This document shows, in pieces, positions 35,741 through 42,665 of a DNA stretch of 64,000 nucleotides. Position 1 is the first letter of the stretch, and the number at the start of each line of letters is the position of its first letter. Under the pieces are notes generated by a model, which was given only the letters and a program-made list of their open reading frames with translations, was not told where the DNA came from and made no database searches. Both the position numbers and the translations under genes were made by a program. Source of the DNA: Extensimonas soli (lineage in GTDB: Bacteria; Pseudomonadota; Gammaproteobacteria; Burkholderiales; Burkholderiaceae_C); NCBI RefSeq assembly GCF_029211265.1, contig NZ_JARGEL010000032.1, positions 76,707-140,706 of the forward strand. Reading direction: 5' to 3'.

Positions 35741-35776
35741 CTGAGAGTCGTTCGGCCGCGGCCGAAAAACTCTCAG
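35741..35776. terminator. Long hairpin right after cobO
   Basis: CTGAGAGT (35741-35748) and ACTCTCAG (35769-35776) enclose the inner palindrome TTCGGCCGCGGCCGAA (35751-35766). It starts two bases past the cobO stop. There is no clear T tract, so termination is likely but not certain. It also marks where cobalamin genes stop and accessory DNA begins. Confidence 0.5.
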
Positions 35777-35828
35777 CTTCCGAGCCTCAGGACCGAGCGA
35801 GGCGCTTTCCTTGCCCAGACAGGCTTGC

Positions 35829-35945
35829 TCAGTTGCCCAAGGCCGCCCGAATGTGCCTTCCCAGGCTTGGCAAGTCGCGCTCGATGGCGTTCCAGACGAT
35901 CTCGAAGTCCACTTTGAAATACCCGTGGGTCAAGGCCTTGCGCAT
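35829..35945 (-). pseudogene. C-terminal remnant of a HepT-like ribonuclease toxin
   Basis: The translated stretch MRKALTHGYFKVDFEIVWNA, followed by IERDLPSLGRHIRAALGN, matches the C-terminal part of HepT/DUF86 proteins and keeps the RNase motif Rx4HxY (Arg-Lys-Ala-Leu-Thr-His-Gly-Tyr). The N-terminal two thirds, and the MntA-type nucleotidyltransferase partner, are missing. No start signal is evident. The rest of the 390-base gap holds the hairpin after cobO and the promoter of the efflux operon. Confidence 0.6.
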
Positions 35946-36073
35946 CTGGTAGGCAGATGCCAGCGGCAGCTGCCGCTGCCTATCTCGCGTCATACGGGAC
36001 GTGCCTCGGCAAGCAGGCAAGCGCGGAACTTATCGGGCCGGGCGTTGGGGGACGTTCACGGATTCAGGAAATA

Positions 36074-36100
36074 GTTCGATCGTACGAACTTGTTTAGAAT
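36074..36100 (+). promoter_or_regulatory. Operator and -10 box of the efflux operon
   Basis: Inverted repeat GTTCGATCGTACGAAC (36074-36089) lies directly before a -10-like TAGAAT (36095-36100). A related GTTC...GAAC dyad sits in the promoter of the TetR/CecR gene at 45390-45401. I infer that the regulator binds both sites. Confidence 0.5.
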
Positions 36101-36128
36101 CTGACATGACCAAGACTTCGAGATACTC

Positions 36129-37289
36129 ATGAATCGCTTGACTACCTATGCGCTCGGCCGCCATAGCCCCGTACCGTCGGTCTGGGAGGCTGGCACGCAG
36201 AGCGCAGGCAGGGGCACGCAGGCGTGCATGGCGGCTGTGCTGTCCCTCTGCGTATTTCTGCTCGCCGCCTGCACGGATGGCTCAAGCTCGCCTCGATCCG
36301 CATCCACGCCGATGCCTGCGGAAGTTGTCGTGGTACGGCAGGCACGATGGCCTGTTACCAACGACGTGACTGGCAGCGTCGTCTCTGATGGACGCATCGA
36401 CGTGGCTTCGCGCGTGACCGGATTCATTCGCCAGCTCGATGTTCGCGAGGGCCAGGCGGTCAGGCGCGGCGACCTGCTGTTGCGCATCGACGCCTCTGAC
36501 ATCGACGCGGCCATCGCGCAGGCACGCGCCGGCGTGCAGGCCGCCCAGGAGGCTTGGCGGGATGCGCAGCACGACGCGAACCAGAACGCGCAACTGGCGC
36601 CGGCAGGCGCGATCTCGGCTGACGCGCTGCGCAAGTCCAGGGTGCGGGAGGAAACCACCCGCGCGGCGCTGGAACAAGCGCAGTCGGCGTTGGCGGCGGC
36701 ACAGGCGCAACGCAACTACGTGACCATCACCAGTCCGGTGGATGGCGTGGTCGTCTCGGTGGCCCGGCGCAGCGGCGAGATGGCTACTCCCGGCGCGCCG
36801 CTGATGACGGTGGAGTCGCGCGAGGTCTTGCTGTTCAAGGCGTTCGTACCCGAGCGCAGCTTGGCGGCAGTCAAGGTCGGCGACTCGATTCCCGTGCGCA
36901 TCGACGCGCTGGGCGATGAGCGGCTCAAGGGACGGGTCCGGGGTGTTGTGCCGTCGGGTGATGGCGTGACCCGCCGCTACGAGGTGGACATCGTGCTGCC
37001 GCGGGACGCGCGCCTGCTGCCGGGAATGTTCGGCCGCCTCGAAATCCTGCTGGACGAGAAGCGGGCCGTCACGGTGCCGCGTGCGGCCCTCGTTCGGCGC
37101 GGTGGCTTGGACGGTGTGTTCGTGCTGCAGGACGGTGTGGCGCGTTTTCGCTGGCTGCGCACCGGCCAGCGCCTGGGCGATGGGGTGGAGGTGAGCGCCG
37201 GCCTGTCGGACGGAGAAACCATTCTCGCCAGCGTCGCCGACACCGTCCATGACGGCATGCCGGTCCAGGCCGCCGGGGGCGCGCGATGA
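36129..37289 (+). CDS. RND efflux periplasmic adaptor lipoprotein
   Basis: 386 residues from ATG 36129; an ATG at 36228 would give a more usual lipoprotein signal (MAAVLSLCVFLLAACTDG) and may be the true start. The lipobox LAAC places the modified Cys at residue 48 of the longer form. Domains follow in MFP order: barrel-sandwich/lipoyl halves (SRVTGFIRQLDVREGQAVRRG and NYVTITSPVDGVVVS) flanking an alpha hairpin, then the beta barrel (LLFKAFVPERSLAAVKVGDS) and membrane-proximal domain. Overlaps the pump gene by ATGA. Confidence 0.92.
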   Translation: MNRLTTYALGRHSPVPSVWEAGTQSAGRGTQACMAAVLSLCVFLLAACTDGSSSPRSASTPMPAEVVVVRQARWPVTNDVTGSVVSDGRIDVASRVTGFIRQLDVREGQAVRRGDLLLRIDASDIDAAIAQARAGVQAAQEAWRDAQHDANQNAQLAPAGAISADALRKSRVREETTRAALEQAQSALAAAQAQRNYVTITSPVDGVVVSVARRSGEMATPGAPLMTVESREVLLFKAFVPERSLAAVKVGDSIPVRIDALGDERLKGRVRGVVPSGDGVTRRYEVDIVLPRDARLLPGMFGRLEILLDEKRAVTVPRAALVRRGGLDGVFVLQDGVARFRWLRTGQRLGDGVEVSAGLSDGETILASVADTVHDGMPVQAAGGAR

Positions 37290-40200
37290 CGCAGCAGCGC
37301 CTGAACTTCGCGGGTTTTCTCGCGAAGCACTTCATCACCTCCAAGCTCACGCTGGTCTTCATCATCGCCGTGGCGTTGATGGGCGTCGTGGCGGTGCTGC
37401 AGACCCCGCGCGAGGAAAACCCGCAGATCATCGTGCCCGCTGCCGCCGTGATGGTCGGCCTGCCGGGCGCCTCTGCCAGTGAGGTCGAAGCGCTGGTGGT
37501 CACGCCCCTCGAAGGCATTCTGAGCGAACTGCCCGGCGTCGATCACATCGAGAGCACTTCCCGCAACTCGCAGGGAATCGTTCAGGTGCAATTCAAGGTC
37601 GGCGAATCGAAGGAGCAGTCACTGGTCAAGCTTTATGACCGCGTGATGGCCAGCCGCGCCTGGCTGCCTGCCGACGCCACGACGCCACTGGTGCAAAGCA
37701 TCGACGCGGACGACGTGCCGATCGTCACCTTCACGCTGGCTTCGTCGAAATACGATGACTACGCGCTCAACCGCATGGCCGAACGCATGGCCGAGCGCCT
37801 GCGCAGTACCGAAAACGTCTCGGTGGTTTCCTTGCGCGGCGGGCAGCACCGCGAAATCACCATCGAATTGGACCCCGATCGCCTGCAGGCTTACGGCGTG
37901 ACCCTCGGCCAAGCCCGAGCGGCCTTCCCAGCCAGCAACCTGACCTTGCCACTGCAGCCCACCGTACGTGACGGTCAGGTACAAGCCATCAAGCTGGATG
38001 CGGCCTATACCTCGGCCGAGGATGTCCGCAACCAGCTCATCGCCGTGCGCGACAAGCGGCCGGTTTACGTGCGCGACGTGGCCACCGTCACCGACGGCCC
38101 GCCGCCGGAGCCGGCCACGGCCAGCCGCCTCTCCTTCGGCCCCGGCGATCCACGCTTTGGCACGGCCTATGCCACAGACCTGCCCGCCGTCACCATCGCT
38201 GTGGCCAAAAAGAAGGGCGCCAATGCCGTGGTGGTCGCCAATGCAGTGATCGACCGCATGCAGCGCATGCAGGCCAGCTTCGTGCCCCAGGACATCCAGG
38301 TCGTGGTGACGCGCAACGACGGCCAGAAGGCCGACGACGCGGTCAACCTGCTGCTGGAACACCTGGCGATCGCCCTCGTCACCGTGGGCCTGGTGCTGAT
38401 CCTCTTCCTGGGCTGGCGCGAGGCGTTGATCGTGATGATCACGGTGCCGTTGATCATGGGCATCACGCTGACGGCCAACCTGCTCGGCGGCGTCACCATC
38501 AACCGCGTCACGCTGTTCGCCCTGATCCTGGCACTGGGGCTGCTGGTGGACGCCGCCATCGTGGTCATCGAGAACATCCACCGCCACTACGCCAGCCGCA
38601 AACCGAAGGCAGACAAGCAGGCGGAAACCGTGCTGGCGACCAACGAGATCGGCAACGCCACCAATCTGGCCACCTTTGCGGTGATGCTGGTCTTCATCAC
38701 CCTGCTGCTGGCCCTGACCGGCATGCCGCGCCAGTATTTTTTCCCGATAGCGGTCACCGTGCCGGTCGCCATGGTCGCCTCCATCGTGGTGGCCTACATC
38801 GTCGTGCCATGGGCGTCCAATCGCTGGCTTCATCGCCACGAAGTCCAGCGGGAAGAATCATCATGGCCGGAAACCGAACACGGACAGCTTGTCCATGGTC
38901 ACGGCGCACCGGGACGGATCGAGCGCCTCTACCTGCGCCTGTTCGGCCCTCTGCAGCAGCGCAGAAACGTGCGCATTGGCTTCGCTCTGGCGGTGCTGCT
39001 GCTGATGGCGGTTTCGCTGATGCAAGGCGCCTGGCAGTTCGTCCGTCCGGCGGGCGTGGGCGGGGCCGTGTCCGCGCTGGGCGTGCCGATCGGCTTTCTG
39101 CCCAAGGATGACCAGAACACCTTCAACGTGGTGGTTTCGATGCCGGAAACCACACCGGTGGAAGACACCGATCGCCTGGTACGCCAGGTGACCGCGGTGC
39201 TGGCGCGGGAGCCACACGTGCTCAACTACCAGACTTGGGTCGGCCAGGCAGGTGTGGCCGACTTCAGCGGTCTGTTCAAGGGTACCGCCGCGCGTGCCGG
39301 CAGCCACGTCGCGGAAATCCGCGTCAACCTCACCGACAAGCGTCACCGCAAGGAAAGCTCCATCGACATCGTGCGCGAACTGCGCCCTCGAGTGGAAGCG
39401 GTCCGCGCTGCTTGGCCCGGTGCCGAGGTCGCGCTGGTGGAGCAGCCGCCGGGTCCGCCGCTGCGCTCGACCGTTTTGGCGGAAATCTACGGCCCCGACG
39501 CCGAGGGGCTGCGCACGCTGTCGGCTCAGGTGCGCAGGGCCTTCGCACAAACCTACGACACCGTCGACATCACCGACACCGAACCGGAAGATGTGCGGGA
39601 GCACCGCATCGTGCCGGACAAGGACAAGGCCGCGCTCTCCGGCGTCTCGACTGCGCAGATTGCCGAGGCGCTGGCGCTGGTCTATGGAGGCACCACGCTC
39701 GGCCGCGCCCACGTACCGGACGAGAAACTGCCGGTAGTGGTCAGGGCCTTCGTGCCACGCCGCTTCGAGGTCGATCCCGCCCGGCTCGACCGGGTGTTCG
39801 TGGACAACGCCGCCGGCCGACCCGTGCCGCTGGCGGAGTTGGTCAAAGTGGTTCCCGCATCGGTCGATCGCCCCATCCTGCACCGCGACAACGAGAAGGT
39901 CACCTTCGTCGGCGCAGAACTTTCGGACTCGGTGCCGCTGTACGCCGTGCTCGACCTGCAGCGGCGCCTGCATGGCATCACCGCGCCGGACGGACGCCCG
40001 CTGCGCACCGGCAACCTGCGCTTCAAGGAAGACGTGCCCGACACCATCGACGGCTACCAGTTGCTGTGGGGCGGCGAGATGCGCATGACGCTGGACGTGT
40101 ACCGGGATCTCTCCCTCTCCCTCAGCGGCGCCTTGCTCATCATCTATTTCGCGCTGGTCGCCTACTACCGCTCGTTCATCGTTCCGCTGGTGGCCATGTC

Positions 40201-40609
40201 GGCCGTGCCGCTCGGCATCATCGGCATTTTTCCGGGGCATTGGCTGGTCGGCATGGATTTCTCCGCCACATCCATGGTCGGCATCATCGCGCTGGCGGGG
40301 GTGGTGATCCGCAACTCGCTGCTGATCATCGACTTCATCCAGGACAACATCCGCCACGGCATGCCGCTGAAAGAGGCCGTGCGCGAGGCCGGCGCGGTGC
40401 GTCTGCGGCCCATCCTGCTGACCATGCTGGCGATCATCTTCGGCTCGGCCGTCATGGTGACCGACCCGGTCTTCGGGGGGCTGGCCGTCTCGCTGATCTT
40501 CGGCACGCTGGTCTCGACCGCGCTGACCGTGTTCGTCGTGCCGCTGCTCTACGAGCTGCATGCGAAGCGCCATGCGGCCCCGGCGGCCACAGGAGCAGAC
40601 CATGTATGA
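37286..40609 (+). CDS. RND efflux pump inner-membrane transporter (AcrB superfamily)
   Basis: 1107 residues with 12 predicted helices and two large periplasmic loops. The proton-relay region of helix 4 reads LGLLVDAAIVVIENIHRHY: the first Asp is present (Asp422) but the second, usual in AcrB, is Ala423. The helix-10 Lys of AcrB is replaced by Arg (about residue 1009, GVVIRNSLLIIDF). A linker of about 40 residues rich in charged amino acids (WLHRHEVQREESSWPETEHG) follows the sixth helix. Substrate unknown; it belongs to a subgroup different from classical multidrug AcrB. Next gene overlaps by eight bases. Confidence 0.92.
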   Translation: MTQQRLNFAGFLAKHFITSKLTLVFIIAVALMGVVAVLQTPREENPQIIVPAAAVMVGLPGASASEVEALVVTPLEGILSELPGVDHIESTSRNSQGIVQVQFKVGESKEQSLVKLYDRVMASRAWLPADATTPLVQSIDADDVPIVTFTLASSKYDDYALNRMAERMAERLRSTENVSVVSLRGGQHREITIELDPDRLQAYGVTLGQARAAFPASNLTLPLQPTVRDGQVQAIKLDAAYTSAEDVRNQLIAVRDKRPVYVRDVATVTDGPPPEPATASRLSFGPGDPRFGTAYATDLPAVTIAVAKKKGANAVVVANAVIDRMQRMQASFVPQDIQVVVTRNDGQKADDAVNLLLEHLAIALVTVGLVLILFLGWREALIVMITVPLIMGITLTANLLGGVTINRVTLFALILALGLLVDAAIVVIENIHRHYASRKPKADKQAETVLATNEIGNATNLATFAVMLVFITLLLALTGMPRQYFFPIAVTVPVAMVASIVVAYIVVPWASNRWLHRHEVQREESSWPETEHGQLVHGHGAPGRIERLYLRLFGPLQQRRNVRIGFALAVLLLMAVSLMQGAWQFVRPAGVGGAVSALGVPIGFLPKDDQNTFNVVVSMPETTPVEDTDRLVRQVTAVLAREPHVLNYQTWVGQAGVADFSGLFKGTAARAGSHVAEIRVNLTDKRHRKESSIDIVRELRPRVEAVRAAWPGAEVALVEQPPGPPLRSTVLAEIYGPDAEGLRTLSAQVRRAFAQTYDTVDITDTEPEDVREHRIVPDKDKAALSGVSTAQIAEALALVYGGTTLGRAHVPDEKLPVVVRAFVPRRFEVDPARLDRVFVDNAAGRPVPLAELVKVVPASVDRPILHRDNEKVTFVGAELSDSVPLYAVLDLQRRLHGITAPDGRPLRTGNLRFKEDVPDTIDGYQLLWGGEMRMTLDVYRDLSLSLSGALLIIYFALVAYYRSFIVPLVAMSAVPLGIIGIFPGHWLVGMDFSATSMVGIIALAGVVIRNSLLIIDFIQDNIRHGMPLKEAVREAGAVRLRPILLTMLAIIFGSAVMVTDPVFGGLAVSLIFGTLVSTALTVFVVPLLYELHAKRHAAPAATGADHV

Positions 40610-42092
40610 GAACCACAACGGCACATCATCGGCTCGCCGTCGCCTGGCCCGCGCAGGCCATGAGACCGGCCCATCGGCCCGCCATCGGCTCGTCGGCACG
40701 CTGGCCGTGGCGGTGCTGGCGATGCTGAGCGGTTGCGCCTCGCTGGCACCCGCGCTCGATCCCATCGCGCTCCCCGTCGCATCGAACTGGCGGACGCAGC
40801 CCGACACGCCGGGCGTTGCGGCCGCGGCTGACCTGGCGTGGCGCGAGTACTTCACCGACCCGGCCTTGCAGGCGCTGATCGAGACCGCGCTGGAAAACAA
40901 CCGCGATCTGCGCGTGGCGCTGCTGCGCACCGAGGAGGCGCGCGCCGCCTTCCGCATCCAGCGTGCGCAGCAGGCGCCAATGGTCGGCGTGGGGGCGCAG
41001 CACATCCGCACCGGCCTGCCCGATGGGCTACAGCCGCTGGCGGGCCGCTCGGTCCTGGAGGTCAACGTAGCCTCCGTGGGTATCAGCAGCTGGGAGCTGG
41101 ACCTGTGGGGCCGCGTACGCAGCATGAAGACCGCCGCATTGGAGCAATGGCTGGCCACCGAGCAGGGCCACCGTGCCGTGGAATTGGCACTGGTCGCCCA
41201 GGTCGCCGATGCCTACCTGGGCCTGCGCGAACTCGACGAGCGCATTTCGCTGGCAAGGCGCACGGTGGAAAACCAGCAAGCGCTGGAGCAAATCTTCCAG
41301 AAACGCTTGGAGCTGGGCCACGGCTCGCGGCTTGAGCTGACCCAGGTGCGCACCCTGCTGAGCCAGGGCAAAGCCCTGCAGGTGCAACTGGAGCTTGCGC
41401 GCGAACAGCAGCGCAATGCCCTGGCGCTGCTGCTCGGCAGCGAACCCCAATTGCCGCCGCCATCGGCCCCGATGGATGAAGCCCTGGTCATGCCCGAACT
41501 GAGACCCGGGCTGCCGTCGGACCTGCTGGCGAACCGCCCGGACATCCTGGCCGCCGAGCATGCGCTGCGGGCGCGCCAGGCCAACATCGGTGCGGCGCGC
41601 GCCGCGTTCTTCCCGCGCATCGCACTGACCGGCGGCGCCGGCTCGGTCAGCACCAGCCTGAGCGACCTGTTCTCGTCGGGCACCCGGGCATGGTTGTTCC
41701 AGCCGACGATCGAACTGCCGATCTTCGATGCCGGCATGCGACAGGCCAATCTCGACGTCAGCGTCGTGCGGCGCGACATCGCCATTGCCGAATACGAGCG
41801 CGCCATCCAGGCAGCGTTTCGCGACGTTTCCGACGCCCTGGCCGCAAGGCAGAAGCTCGCCGAGCAACTCGCCGTGGCGCGCCAGGCCCACGCCGCGCAG
41901 ACCGAGCGTTTGAAACTGGCGCGGATGCTGTTCGATGCCGGTTCGGCGGCGCACCTGGAGGTACTGGACGCCGAGCGCGACCTGCTTGCCGTCGCGCAGC
42001 AGCTGGTGCAGGTCCGCAAGGCGGCCTTGTCAAGCCAAATCGGGCTGTACGCGGCGCTGGGCGGCGGCACCAAGCAACCCCCGAAAAGATGA
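40602..42092 (+). CDS. Outer membrane efflux lipoprotein (NodT/OprM family)
   Basis: ATG at 40602 after AGGAGCAGACC; 496 residues. Lipobox LSGCAS. PALDPIALPVASNWRT, WREYFTDPALQALIETALEN, SWELDLWGRVRSMK, NRPDILAAEHALRARQANIG and the second repeat ending in LLAVAQQLVQVRKAALSSQI are standard OMF/NodT features with two pseudo-repeats. It completes a tripartite pump with the two genes before it. Confidence 0.92.
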   Translation: MYENHNGTSSARRRLARAGHETGPSARHRLVGTLAVAVLAMLSGCASLAPALDPIALPVASNWRTQPDTPGVAAAADLAWREYFTDPALQALIETALENNRDLRVALLRTEEARAAFRIQRAQQAPMVGVGAQHIRTGLPDGLQPLAGRSVLEVNVASVGISSWELDLWGRVRSMKTAALEQWLATEQGHRAVELALVAQVADAYLGLRELDERISLARRTVENQQALEQIFQKRLELGHGSRLELTQVRTLLSQGKALQVQLELAREQQRNALALLLGSEPQLPPPSAPMDEALVMPELRPGLPSDLLANRPDILAAEHALRARQANIGAARAAFFPRIALTGGAGSVSTSLSDLFSSGTRAWLFQPTIELPIFDAGMRQANLDVSVVRRDIAIAEYERAIQAAFRDVSDALAARQKLAEQLAVARQAHAAQTERLKLARMLFDAGSAAHLEVLDAERDLLAVAQQLVQVRKAALSSQIGLYAALGGGTKQPPKR

Positions 42093-42101
42093 GGAGGCGC
42101 C

Positions 42102-42665
42102 ATGTTCTGGCAGGCACTGAGCGCGATGCGTGATCTACGGCGTTTGCACGAAATCGCCTCGATCCTGGTCCGCTACGGCTTTGGCGACATGGTGCGCCGG
42201 ATGGGGCTGTCCAACGCCCTGGAGCGGGCGGGGACGGCGCTGCACTGGAGCGAAGCGGCAGACTTCGCCCACATGACGCCCCCTGAACGAGTGCGGCGGG
42301 CGCTGGAGGAGATGGGGCCGACTTTGTCAAGCTCGGTCAGGTGCGCGCTACCCGGGCCGATCTACTCGAACCCGAGTGGACCGCCGAAGCAACTGCAGTT
42401 GAGCGAAATGCTGTCCGACCTCGTGGTGATACCGCGCCAACATCACCTCGTCCTGCCCAATGACCAGCTCGACCATGCTGCCAACCGTCTGGTGATCGGG
42501 ATCGTCGTCGCCGCGCTCATCGTCGGTTCGTCCATCGTCATGACCGTGCCGGGAGGACCGACGCTCCTGGGATTGCCGGTCTTCGGCCTTCTCGGATTCC
42601 TTGGCGCGACAGTCGGCGGCCTATGGATTCTGTTTTCCATTCTGCATAGCGGGAGAGGACGATGA
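42102..42665 (+). pseudogene. UbiB/AarF (ABC1 kinase-like) relic with kinase core deleted
   Basis: The frame of 187 codons starts like UbiB/AarF proteins (LHEIASILVRYGFGDMVRRM; PPERVRRALEEMGPT). At about 42324 one T appears to be missing from a T run; the +1 frame continues as FVKLGQVRATRADLLEPEW, the conserved next block. After about 42412 the sequence jumps to the C-terminal membrane segments of the family (DHAANRLVIGIVVAALIVGS; GPTLLGLPVFGLLGFLGATV). All kinase motifs, normally some 300 residues, are absent. The open frame survives by chance or as a small membrane protein. It is coupled by ATGA to the next gene. Confidence 0.72.

Noticed and set aside
38861..41158. 765-codon open frame opposite the RND pump and outer membrane gene
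   Set aside because: Composition bias of GC-rich coding DNA; crosses two clear genes on the other strand.
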